From positions 42,954 to 106,953 of the forward strand of contig NZ_NFHL01000010.1 of assembly GCF_002161355.1 (NCBI RefSeq): a stretch of 64,000 nucleotides of DNA, read 5' to 3'. A program made the translations under genes and the position numbers. The notes under the pieces were generated by a model that ran no database searches, was not told the DNA's origin, and saw nothing but the letters and a program-made list of their open reading frames with translations. Shown in pieces: positions 16,834 through 24,789 of this stretch. How positions within the stretch are numbered: the stretch's first letter is position 1; each line of letters opens with the position of its first letter. The DNA is from Lachnoclostridium sp. An76. Lineage in GTDB: Bacteria > Bacillota > Clostridia > Lachnospirales > Lachnospiraceae.

Positions 16834-17630
16834 GGTTTCACCCCCTCAAAGGGATCTGTCCCAAGTCTTGAAAAGTAGACTTGCAAAGCCGGACCCACAT
16901 AATCATTAACGATTTTCTGCCTTTCTTCCCAGGCATTTGTGGCAGTATCAATGTTACCGACTTCCATCAATTTCGGAAGCATACTCATGTCGCCGTTTGT
17001 AAACTCCACGATCAGGCCCCAATATTCTTTAATAACTTTCTGGCATTTTTCGCTTTCAGGCGGCAGATTTTCTTTTTGAAGCTGTACGATTTCATCACTC
17101 AGGCGGTTAAACCTGTCCATAAAATCCAAGCCGCTTTCCTTATCAAATTGACTGCGTATATGGTCGAGCGTATCATCGTCGAAACGCTTGATAAGAGGAT
17201 AAAACTCATTTTTCATCTGCATGTTGACAATAATATCGGCATACTTCTTAAAGTTGACCGTCTGCATCTGTAACACTTCTGCTTTTAACTGTTCTATCGC
17301 TGACAACGAAGCCTGAAGCTGTTCTATTTTCCGGCGGATATCATCTGCCTGCTCTGTAAGGGCATTTGCAACATCAGCCGGTGTTTCCATAGAGGTCAGC
17401 CGCTCTTTTATATCAACCAGAGAAAAGCCCAGCGATTTCAGAGACAGGATCTGATGAAGTGTGATCAGGTCTTTATCGGTATAAAGCCTGCGTCCGCCTT
17501 CACTTTCTGCCGATGGAGAAAGCAGTCCTTCTTTATCGTAGTATTGCAGAGTGCGGACGGTAACTCCCATTTTCTTTGCTACTTCGCCAACTGTCATAAA
17601 CCCTTGCGGGATTGCTCTGTATTTTGCCAT
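16830..17630 (-). CDS. MerR-family transcriptional regulator of the ABC exporter
   Basis: A 266-residue regulator with the MerR winged helix (MTVGEVAKKMGVTVRTLQYY, residues 12-31), a coiled coil (about 85-115) and a C-terminal ligand-binding region resembling TipAS (about 130-266). It is first in the three-gene minus-strand operon and overlaps the ATPase gene by four bases. It probably controls its own operon from a promoter with the stretched spacer seen at 17654-17684. A drug-like ligand is plausible but not shown. Confidence 0.88.
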   Translation of the reverse strand: MAKYRAIPQGFMTVGEVAKKMGVTVRTLQYYDKEGLLSPSAESEGGRRLYTDKDLITLHQILSLKSLGFSLVDIKERLTSMETPADVANALTEQADDIRRKIEQLQASLSAIEQLKAEVLQMQTVNFKKYADIIVNMQMKNEFYPLIKRFDDDTLDHIRSQFDKESGLDFMDRFNRLSDEIVQLQKENLPPESEKCQKVIKEYWGLIVEFTNGDMSMLPKLMEVGNIDTATNAWEERQKIVNDYVGPALQVYFSRLGTDPFEGVKP

Positions 17631-17653
17631 AACTCTTTACCTCCTGACACCTA

Positions 17654-17684
17654 TTATAGATCATTACGCGGCGTCACAAACAAG
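17654..17684 (-). promoter_or_regulatory. MerR-type promoter with 19-base spacer
   Basis: On the minus strand, TTGTTT (17684-17679), 19 bases and TATAAT (17659-17654). A 19-base spacer is the hallmark of promoters activated by MerR-family proteins through DNA distortion. It directly precedes the merR-ABC operon. Confidence 0.65.
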
Positions 17685-17736
17685 ACCTTTTTATGTATCA
17701 GTTTATCCATCAGGCTGAACGCCCGTGTAAATGCAC

Positions 17737-17765
17737 TTGTCCGTTGAAAAATCCTCCGTTATAAT
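17737..17765 (+). promoter_or_regulatory. sigma-A promoter of the ybaK-like gene
   Basis: TTGTCC (17737-17742), 17 bases and TATAAT (17760-17765), about 70 bases before the chosen start. Confidence 0.6.
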
Positions 17766-17837
17766 ATATTCGCATATATATCTGTGAACAATGAGGAAAA
17801 GAAGAATTTTATAATGCCATTGAAAGGATGGATTTTT

Positions 17838-18317
17838 ATGTCAAAGAATAATGACAAGACGAATGTCATGCGCATATTGGACCAGAAAAAGATTCCCTAT
17901 ACCAGCCACAATTATCTCAATACCGGGGCAGTCAGCGGTACGGAAGTCGCGGAAGCGCTCGGGGAGGACCCTGACATGGTATTTAAGACACTGGTCACGG
18001 TAGGAAAGTCAAAGACAAATTATGTGTTTGTCGTACCGGTGAATAAAGAGCTGAACTTAAAAAAAGCCGCGCAGAGCGTAGGGGAAAAGAGCATCGAGAT
18101 GATCAGGTCAAAAGAGCTCCTTCCCCTGACCGGGTATATCCACGGCGGCTGCTCTCCCATCGGGATGAAGAAGCAGTTTAGGACAGTCATCGACAAGAGC
18201 GCTCAAAAGCAGGAGAGGATCATTTTCAGCGGAGGGAAGATCGGGTATCAGGTAGAGCTGACGTTAAAAGACCTGGAGAAAGTGATCCGCTTCCAGCTGG
18301 AGGATGTAGCTGAATAA
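17838..18317 (+). CDS. ybaK: aminoacyl-tRNA deacylase, YbaK/EbsC family (Cys-tRNA(Pro) deacylase)
   Basis: A 159-residue editing protein that hydrolyses mischarged tRNA such as Cys-tRNA(Pro). The YbaK domain covers almost the whole chain (VMRILDQKKIPYTSHNY, DMVFKTLVTVG, GYIHGGCSPIGMKKQF). The frame opens at 17784, but GAAAGGATGG eight bases before the ATG at 17838 supports that start. Length is normal. Confidence 0.92.
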   Translation: MSKNNDKTNVMRILDQKKIPYTSHNYLNTGAVSGTEVAEALGEDPDMVFKTLVTVGKSKTNYVFVVPVNKELNLKKAAQSVGEKSIEMIRSKELLPLTGYIHGGCSPIGMKKQFRTVIDKSAQKQERIIFSGGKIGYQVELTLKDLEKVIRFQLEDVAE

Positions 18318-18355
18318 ATCGTAATTGTGAAAAAAGGACGCGGAGGGATAATGAT

Positions 18356-19123
18356 ATGGTGATCTATTTTTCAGGCACAGGGAACAGCCGCTATGCGGCA
18401 GAGGTGGCGGCTTCAGAGACAGCGGATGAGATCCGGGACGCAGGTGCTTACATCAAAGAGGGCAAAAGAGGCGATTTTTCTTCACAGAGACCATGGGTAT
18501 TTGTAAGCCCCACGTACTGCTGGCAGCTGCCGAGGCTGTTCGCTGAGTTTATCAGGAAGTCCAGATTCTCCGGGACGCGGGATGCCTATTTTATCCTTAC
18601 GTGCGGCGGGGAGACAGGAAATGCGGGAGAGAAGATCGCCGCATTCTGCAGAGAAAAAGGATTCCGTTACAAGGGAATGCTGGAAGTCGTCATGCCGGAA
18701 AATTATGTGGCATTGTTTTCGGTGCCGGAGGAAGCAGAGTGCCGCCGGCTGACAGCGGATGCCGCACGGAAGATAAAAGACAGTGTCAGATATATCCGTG
18801 AAGGGGCAGATTTCCCCGAGGTAAAACCAGGAGTCCTGGACAGGGTCAAGAGCAGCGGGCTGCTAAATGCAGGGTTCTATGGTTTTCTTGTGAAGTCAAA
18901 AAAGTTTTATGCCACGGATGCGTGTATCTCCTGCGGGAAATGTGTGAAGAGCTGTGTGCTGAACAATATCCGCCTTGTAGACGGAAGACCGGAATGGGGG
19001 AAAAAGTGTACCCACTGCATGGCGTGCATATCGGTCTGTCCCGAAGAGGCGGTAGAGTATGGGAAACGTACAGTTGGAAAGAGAAGATATCTGTGCCATG
19101 AGAAGGCAGAAGGTCTCTTCTGA
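18356..19123 (+). CDS. EFR1-type flavodoxin/ferredoxin fusion protein
   Basis: A 255-residue protein with an N-terminal flavodoxin-like fold (IYFSGTGNSRYAAE binds FMN phosphate) and a C-terminal double [4Fe-4S] cluster (CISCGKCVKSC and CTHCMACISVCP). It matches the EFR1 family of Firmicutes, thought to act in low-potential electron transfer. GGAGGG precedes the start. The next gene overlaps its 3' end only if an upstream ATG were used. Confidence 0.9.
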   Translation: MVIYFSGTGNSRYAAEVAASETADEIRDAGAYIKEGKRGDFSSQRPWVFVSPTYCWQLPRLFAEFIRKSRFSGTRDAYFILTCGGETGNAGEKIAAFCREKGFRYKGMLEVVMPENYVALFSVPEEAECRRLTADAARKIKDSVRYIREGADFPEVKPGVLDRVKSSGLLNAGFYGFLVKSKKFYATDACISCGKCVKSCVLNNIRLVDGRPEWGKKCTHCMACISVCPEEAVEYGKRTVGKRRYLCHEKAEGLF

Positions 19124-19190
19124 GAAGACAGAAAGGCCTGCCATGGCAGGAAGGCCTGACAGGACAGGAAGGACGGAGGTGGAATGTTTC

Positions 19191-20240
19191 ATGGAAGTAT
19201 ATTTTGGAACGAATTTCTGGGATGACAGGAAGACGGGAGCACCCCTGGCCAAGATCCCTGTGCATGGGTCTGCGGAAGGGGATATGCTGGCATGGGAGAA
19301 TAAAAAAGTGCGTATCCCCGCAGTATATGTAGGACAGGAAGGGGCTGTCCTTGATCTGTGCATATGCGTGCCTCTGCCGGATATTTCAGAATATATGGAA
19401 AAATGGAAAGACAGGGGATATCAGGATCTGTCGGATGAAGAGCTGGAGCAGGCGGAGAACGAGTCTCCGTTTGGCGGACATTTTGACGTTTTATTATCAA
19501 TGGATGGAGCACGACTGAAAGGTACATTCGGGTGCGGCACTGTATGGAATCCGCTGCTGCCGGATGGGGATATGGATCCGGAGACAGAGACCCTGATGGA
19601 AGCATACGGATGCAGCAGGGAATACGGATGGGTCTTCCACAGAAATTGTTTTGAATGGGACGGGACTCCGGTCCTGAAGCCCGGGAAGCTGGAATGTATC
19701 CTTGTTCCCCGAAAACAGCCCGTGACTGCGGCGCATTTTGTGACAGACATATCGGACGGAACGGGGGACGTATCAGACGAAATGGGAGACGGAAAAAAGC
19801 AGGCAAGAAAAATACAGTTGGTCCACCCTCTGTCCGGTGATACATATACTCTTACGATCCTCTCCTGCGAAGCAGGACAGCACGAAGGGGACTGGGGAGG
19901 TCCGGGCAAGGATCTGGAATATCCTGCCTGTTATCAGGAGATCACTTACACAGTGGAGCCGGATATTACGCCGGAGGAACTGACCATACAGGACTGCGAG
20001 AGAGAGGACCAGCCCCGCAGGAAAGGGGCGGGGGATAACGATGCAGATCCTTCGGTCCATGCAGTTAGTACTGTGCTTGTCCCGATGTATGCGATGGAAG
20101 GCGGGAAAAGCCCAAATGTGAGGTCTGCATATTCATCTCTGCGGTTCGGACCTGTGGACCGGGCGGAGTGGAGAGCTGTATTTCACATAAAGAAGGAGAA
20201 AGACTTTCAGATACAGGCGGATCTGGTACACTGCCCGTAA
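19191..20240 (+). CDS. hypothetical soluble protein
   Basis: A 349-residue protein that I do not recognise. There is no signal peptide or membrane segment; it is rich in Trp, Tyr and acidic residues (MEVYFGTNFWDDR, WNPLLPDGDMDPETETL). A Gly/Asp-rich low-complexity insert lies near ISDGTGDVSDEMGDG. The frame is open from 19059, but GGACGGAGGTGG before the ATG at 19191 decides the start. It lies between the EFR1 gene and cbiGJ in the same direction. Confidence 0.65.
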   Translation: MEVYFGTNFWDDRKTGAPLAKIPVHGSAEGDMLAWENKKVRIPAVYVGQEGAVLDLCICVPLPDISEYMEKWKDRGYQDLSDEELEQAENESPFGGHFDVLLSMDGARLKGTFGCGTVWNPLLPDGDMDPETETLMEAYGCSREYGWVFHRNCFEWDGTPVLKPGKLECILVPRKQPVTAAHFVTDISDGTGDVSDEMGDGKKQARKIQLVHPLSGDTYTLTILSCEAGQHEGDWGGPGKDLEYPACYQEITYTVEPDITPEELTIQDCEREDQPRRKGAGDNDADPSVHAVSTVLVPMYAMEGGKSPNVRSAYSSLRFGPVDRAEWRAVFHIKKEKDFQIQADLVHCP

Positions 20241-20280
20241 AATAACAGTACCAGACAGAACAGTATGGAGAGGCAGTGTG

Positions 20281-20347
20281 GAAAACGGACAGTATGAAAA
20301 AAGGTATGGAAAAAGACGGTATGGAAAAAGACAGTACGGAGAAAAAT
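20281..20347 (+). repeat. degenerate 15-base tandem repeat before cbiGJ
   Basis: Roughly four imperfect copies of a TATGGAAAAAGACGG-like unit lie between the unknown gene and the chosen cbiGJ start. They add in-frame Met/Lys/Asp codons if the upstream GTG is used and look like expansion of the ribosome-binding region. Confidence 0.5.
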
Positions 20348-22270
20348 ATGGGAGAGTGTGAACAGAAAATGCGGGTGTTCAGTTTCACCCGCACCGGGAC
20401 AGAATTGAACAAAAAGATATGCAGGATACTCCGGCGCATGGGAAAGACGTGCGCCGGCTATGCTGTGAAAAAGTATGCGGACGGAGAGACTGGACCTCTG
20501 CCGGAGGATATCAGGGCTTTTGCCGGGGAAGACTGGGGGAGGTATGACCTTCTCTTCATCGGGGCGGCAGGGATCGCGATGCGGTACATTGCCCCGTGGG
20601 TCAGGGACAAATTTACGGATCCGGCGGTCCTTGTGATGGATGAGAGGGGACAGTATGTGATCCCGGTGTTGTCCGGGCATGTGGGCGGGGCAGTGCGGCT
20701 TGCCCGGGAACTGGCGGAAGAGACGGGAGCTGAAGCCGTCATCACGACAGCCACGGATGTGCAGGGAAAATTCGCGGTGGATGTGTTCGCAGAAGAAAAT
20801 GGGCTGTACCTGGAAGACAGGGAAGAAGCCCGCGCCATCTCAGCGGCAGTGCTGGAGGGAGAGCGGATCGCTCTCTTCACGGAATCCCCGGAATGTCAGG
20901 TAAAAGGGAAGGTTCCGCAGGAAATCTGCCTGTGCGGGAACTGGGAGGAGGCTGCATCCTTCCCGCACAGGATCCTTGTGGCGGACAGCGCCAGGAAGCC
21001 GGAAGAGGGGACGCTCCTTTTGCGCCCGAAGAATGTGACAGCAGGTATCGGATGCCGCAGGGGAATCTCAAAGGAACTTTTGGAGTCAGGGCTTAAGAGT
21101 GCGCTTGCAGAGCATGGGCTTGTGATGGGACAGGTGCAGGCGCTGGCAAGCATTGACCTGAAAAAGGAGGAACCTGCTCTGCTCGCACTGGCGGAAAAGT
21201 ACAGGATCCCGCTCGCCGTCTACACAGCGGAAGAGCTGAGAGAGATCCGGGAAGTCACGTCCCGGTCGGATTTTGTAGAGCGCACCGCAGGCGTGGACAA
21301 TGTATGCGAGAGGGCCGCCCTTCTGTGTGGAAAAGGCGGAACGCTGATCCAGGGGAAGCGGATCGGAGAGTCTATGACCAGCGCACTGGTCAGGATGCCG
21401 GTGATCCTGGATTTCGGTCCAGAGGCTGAGAGGAAAAAAGAGGCACCGGACGTCCTGATCTTTGCCGGGACCACCGAAGGGCGGCTGCTTGCGGAGTATG
21501 CGGCGGAGATCGGTATGGGCTGTTATGTCAGCACCGCCACGGAATACGGGAAAGAAATCCTGGGGGAGCATCCGGGGATCCGTGTGTTGTCCGGGAGGAT
21601 GGATCAGGAGCAGATCGAGGGCTTCCTGAAGGAGAAGGACATCCGTCTGGTGATCGATGCGACCCATCCCTTTGCCATTGCTGCCACAGAAAATATCCGC
21701 GCCGCATGCACCGGGACAGGAGTGCGGTATGTGAGGTGCCTGCGGGAGGAGGCCGGAAATCCCGGAACATACGTGAGTGTGGAAGGATCCGGGGACAGGC
21801 AGGGGGAGCAGAAACGGACAGGAGCGGACGGATACGGTGAGATGATCGTGGTGGATTCTGTCAGGCAGGCAGTGAACTATCTGAAAACTACGCAGGGCAA
21901 TATCCTGATCGCTACCGGAAGCAAAGAGCTCCGGCTGTACACAGAGATCGATGGTTACCAGGACCGGTGTTTCGCCAGAGTGCTTTCCACGCCGGAAGCA
22001 GTGGAAGAGAGCGCAAAACTGGGCTTTCAGGGAAGGCATCTGATCGCCATGCAGGGACCATTTTCCAGGGAAATGAACCTGGCCCTGCTCCGGTATGCGG
22101 ACGCGGCGTATTTCGTCACAAAGGAATCAGGGAAGGCAGGAGGTTTTGAGGAAAAGCTGGAAGCGGCCCGGCAGGCGGGAGCTGTGCCCGTGGTCATCGG
22201 GAGGCCGCGGGAGGCAGGAGAGAGCCTGGAGAGGACGAAGGAGATTCTGCTGGAACAGTTGGGGATATGA
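20348..22270 (+). CDS. cbiG/cbiJ: CbiG-CbiJ fusion: cobalt-precorrin-5A hydrolase / cobalt-precorrin-6A reductase
   Basis: A bifunctional cobalamin enzyme of about 640 residues. The N-terminal part (to about residue 360) is CbiG, which opens the ring lactone of cobalt-precorrin-5A and releases acetaldehyde (PWVRDKFTDPAVLVMDE, VLSGHVGGAVRLARELA, GIGCRRG). From about residue 367 the CbiJ/CobK reductase begins (VLIFAGTTEGRLLAEYA, IDATHPFA, TGSKELRLY). The frame extends to a GTG at 20276; GGAG six bases before the ATG at 20348 makes that my choice, and 20369 is also possible. It supplies the two steps missing from the main cluster at 29.9-57 kb, from which it is split by the AT-rich defence island. 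Confidence 0.9.
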   Translation: MGECEQKMRVFSFTRTGTELNKKICRILRRMGKTCAGYAVKKYADGETGPLPEDIRAFAGEDWGRYDLLFIGAAGIAMRYIAPWVRDKFTDPAVLVMDERGQYVIPVLSGHVGGAVRLARELAEETGAEAVITTATDVQGKFAVDVFAEENGLYLEDREEARAISAAVLEGERIALFTESPECQVKGKVPQEICLCGNWEEAASFPHRILVADSARKPEEGTLLLRPKNVTAGIGCRRGISKELLESGLKSALAEHGLVMGQVQALASIDLKKEEPALLALAEKYRIPLAVYTAEELREIREVTSRSDFVERTAGVDNVCERAALLCGKGGTLIQGKRIGESMTSALVRMPVILDFGPEAERKKEAPDVLIFAGTTEGRLLAEYAAEIGMGCYVSTATEYGKEILGEHPGIRVLSGRMDQEQIEGFLKEKDIRLVIDATHPFAIAATENIRAACTGTGVRYVRCLREEAGNPGTYVSVEGSGDRQGEQKRTGADGYGEMIVVDSVRQAVNYLKTTQGNILIATGSKELRLYTEIDGYQDRCFARVLSTPEAVEESAKLGFQGRHLIAMQGPFSREMNLALLRYADAAYFVTKESGKAGGFEEKLEAARQAGAVPVVIGRPREAGESLERTKEILLEQLGI

Positions 22271-22290
22271 AAAAAATGATCGATCAAAAA

Positions 22291-22304
22291 AGAACATTTG
22301 TTCT
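22291..22304. promoter_or_regulatory. LexA/SOS-box-like palindrome
   Basis: AGAACATTTGTTCT is a 14-base inverted repeat whose core GAACATTTGTTC fits the Gram-positive LexA/DinR box GAAC-N4-GTTC. It differs from the fuller consensus GAACRNRYGTTY only at the seventh base. It ends 10 bases upstream of the -35 of the defence operon. Confidence 0.5.
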
Positions 22305-22314
22305 AAAAAGGCGA

Positions 22315-22343
22315 TTGAAAAAGAACACCACATATAGTATAAT
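22315..22343 (+). promoter_or_regulatory. sigma-A promoter of the restriction-modification/Qat operon
   Basis: TTGAAA (22315-22320), 17 bases and TATAAT (22338-22343). It is the only clear promoter ahead of six genes that are packed end to end. Confidence 0.8.
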
Positions 22344-22376
22344 CAAGCCACAGATATATACAAAGCAGGTGAAATT

Positions 22377-23864
22377 ATGCTGGATAAAGTTATAGAATCG
22401 ACAAATGGTTATATTGATACAATGCCCAAAAAAGAGCGTAAAAAATACGGGCAGTTTTTTACAAGTATGGAAACAGCTCGTTTTATGGCAAGTCTATATG
22501 ATATTACTCCTGATATGACAAAGATCAGTGTACTGGATGCCGGAGCTGGCTCCGGCATTTTAGCATGCGCTTTTTTAGAACGAGTGGAAAGGCTGCCTTT
22601 TGTAGAAGAAATAGAGGTAACCTGCTATGAGAATGATGAAAATGTTTTGCAGCTGTTAGAAGACAATCTGAGATATTGTCAGGAGAACTCTGCAAAGAAA
22701 GTATCCTTTTTTATTATACGGGGAAATTATATTTTAAGTCAGTATTTAGATTTTAACTATACGATCGGAGGAAATCCAAATCCTGAGAAATATGACTTTG
22801 TTATTGGGAATCCGCCATATATGAAGATCCCCAAAAGCGCACCAGAGGCTATAGCCATGCCGGGAGTCTGCTATGGAGCGCCGAATCTTTATTTTATATT
22901 TGCCTCTATGGGACTTTTCAACCTGCGTGATGCAGGGCAAATGGTGTATATCATTCCACGTTCATGGACTTCAGGCGCTTATTTTAGACGATTCAGAGAA
23001 TATTTTCTGACGCAGGGGAAACTTGAGCATATTCATTTATTTGTTAGTCGGAGTAAGGTATTTGACAAAGAAGATGTATTGCAGGAGACAATGATTATTA
23101 AAGTGCGGAAAACGGAAAAAGTTCCTCAAAGTATTACGATCACATCTTCAAAGTCTAATAACGATTTTGGTGATCTGATGTCTCTGACCGTGCCATATGA
23201 TCTGGTGGTCTCGGGCAAAGATCATTACGTATATCTGGTGACGAATGAGGAAGAAGTTCAGGTATTGGAGCAGCTTCATAAATTTGATAAAACGCTGCCG
23301 GATATTGGCGTAAAGATGAAAACAGGTTTGACAGTAGATTTCCGCAATCGGGATATCCTGCGAGATACAGAAGAAGAAGGAGCAATTCCTTTGTTTTATG
23401 CACAGCATATAAAGCAGGGAAAAGTACAGTTCCCAATTCAAAAAGAGCATGAATATGTAGTGACAGATCAGAAGGGATTAATGCAGGAAAACAGGAATTA
23501 CTTATTTGTAAAGCGTTTTACGGCAAAGGAGGAACACCGGAGACTGCAGTGCGGTGTATATTTGGCGAAAAACTATCCGCAGTATTCGAAAATCAGTACA
23601 CAGAATAAAATCAATTTTATTGATGGATTACTTTATGAAATGTCGGAGTGTCTGGTATATGGCTTGTACGTCCTTTTCAATTCCACACTGTATGACAAAT
23701 ATTACCGTATATTAAACGGCTCAACACAGGTGAATTCAACAGAGATCAATGCTATGCCGGTGCCGGATCTGGAATGTATACAGGAGATGGGAAGAAAGCT
23801 GATGAGGAGTAAAGACCTGTCGGAAAATAATTGTGATTTAATTTTGGAGGGATACTGTGGATAA
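22377..23864 (+). CDS. type II N6-adenine DNA methyltransferase (BsuBI/PstI system)
   Basis: A 495-residue methyltransferase. The S-adenosylmethionine motif DAGAGSG is at residues 54-60, and the catalytic NPPY (motif IV) at 145-148 marks an adenine-N6 enzyme. It should protect host DNA at the site cut by the partner endonuclease. PstI/BsuBI-type pairs act on CTGCAG; the site here is inferred only from the partner family. AGGT lies seven bases before the ATG. Its last eight bases overlap the endonuclease gene. Codon use is AT-rich, unlike the flanking cobalamin genes. Confidence 0.9.
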   Translation: MLDKVIESTNGYIDTMPKKERKKYGQFFTSMETARFMASLYDITPDMTKISVLDAGAGSGILACAFLERVERLPFVEEIEVTCYENDENVLQLLEDNLRYCQENSAKKVSFFIIRGNYILSQYLDFNYTIGGNPNPEKYDFVIGNPPYMKIPKSAPEAIAMPGVCYGAPNLYFIFASMGLFNLRDAGQMVYIIPRSWTSGAYFRRFREYFLTQGKLEHIHLFVSRSKVFDKEDVLQETMIIKVRKTEKVPQSITITSSKSNNDFGDLMSLTVPYDLVVSGKDHYVYLVTNEEEVQVLEQLHKFDKTLPDIGVKMKTGLTVDFRNRDILRDTEEEGAIPLFYAQHIKQGKVQFPIQKEHEYVVTDQKGLMQENRNYLFVKRFTAKEEHRRLQCGVYLAKNYPQYSKISTQNKINFIDGLLYEMSECLVYGLYVLFNSTLYDKYYRILNGSTQVNSTEINAMPVPDLECIQEMGRKLMRSKDLSENNCDLILEGYCG

Positions 23865-24774
23865 AATTGAAGAAACAAGAGAATTTCTGGATCAAATAGG
23901 GATGCCCAAAGCACAGCAGGCTGATATTTGCTGCTATGTGATATTGGCTATGGCTGGAATAAAGCCGGATATGCAGTGGAAAGAGGCTACAAACGAATGG
24001 ATCCGTATACATGATATTATCCAGTTCGCAAATTCGTATTATGGAACTACATATGCTGAAAATAGCCGGGAAACATTCAGAAAACAGGCATTACATCATT
24101 TCCGTACAGCAGCATTGGTGGAAGATAATGGAAAGGCTACAAATAGTCCGAATTATCGGTACAGGCTGACCAAAGAAACGTTTCAATTGTTAAGAGTTAG
24201 AGATACAATAGAGTGGGAGGTTTCTTTGAGAAGATTTCAGCATTATCATCCGAGTTTGGTTGAAACGTATGCTTCTAAAAGGAAAATGATCATGATGCCT
24301 GTTAAGATAAATGGACAGGATTTCAGTTTTTCACCGGGAAAGCATAATGAGCTGCAGAAAGCAATTATTGAAGAATTTGCACCGAGATTTGCGCCAGATT
24401 CAGAATGTCTGTATGTGGGTGATACCATAGAAAAAGATCTGGTGAAAAATGTTGAGAAGCTGACCAAATTGGGATTTGAAATTACACTTCACGATAAGAT
24501 GCCGGATGTGGTGTTGTATCGTGAAGATAAGGACTGGCTGTATTTTGTGGAATCGGTGACTTCGGTAGGCCCGATGGATCCGAAACGTATCCTTGAGATC
24601 ACAGAAATGACAAAAGATGTGACAGCAGGGAAAATTTTCGTAACAGCTTTCCCGGATTTTAAGACTTATAAAAAATTTTCGGAGAAGCTGGCATGGGAGA
24701 CCGAAGTATGGATCGCTGAGATGCCGGAACATATGATCCATTTGGATGGGGATAAATTTTTAGGGCCGAGGTAG
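23857..24774 (+). CDS. BsuBI/PstI-type restriction endonuclease
   Basis: A 305-residue type II endonuclease. The C-terminal half matches the BsuBI/PstI catalytic domain: ECLYVGDTIEKDLVKN, then MPDVVLY (Asp217) and YFVESVTSVGPM (Glu232) giving a PD-(D/E)xK-like core. The N-terminal half (1-140) is helical and probably binds DNA. Reading starts inside the methyltransferase gene (8-base overlap), a common arrangement that keeps endonuclease behind methylase. The Qat genes follow after 15 bases. Confidence 0.9.
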   Translation: MDKIEETREFLDQIGMPKAQQADICCYVILAMAGIKPDMQWKEATNEWIRIHDIIQFANSYYGTTYAENSRETFRKQALHHFRTAALVEDNGKATNSPNYRYRLTKETFQLLRVRDTIEWEVSLRRFQHYHPSLVETYASKRKMIMMPVKINGQDFSFSPGKHNELQKAIIEEFAPRFAPDSECLYVGDTIEKDLVKNVEKLTKLGFEITLHDKMPDVVLYREDKDWLYFVESVTSVGPMDPKRILEITEMTKDVTAGKIFVTAFPDFKTYKKFSEKLAWETEVWIAEMPEHMIHLDGDKFLGPR

Positions 24775-24789
24775 AAAGGTTGATACGAT

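Noticed and set aside
21086..22039. 317-codon minus-strand frame inside cbiGJ
   Set aside because: Shadow of the real gene in GC-rich DNA.
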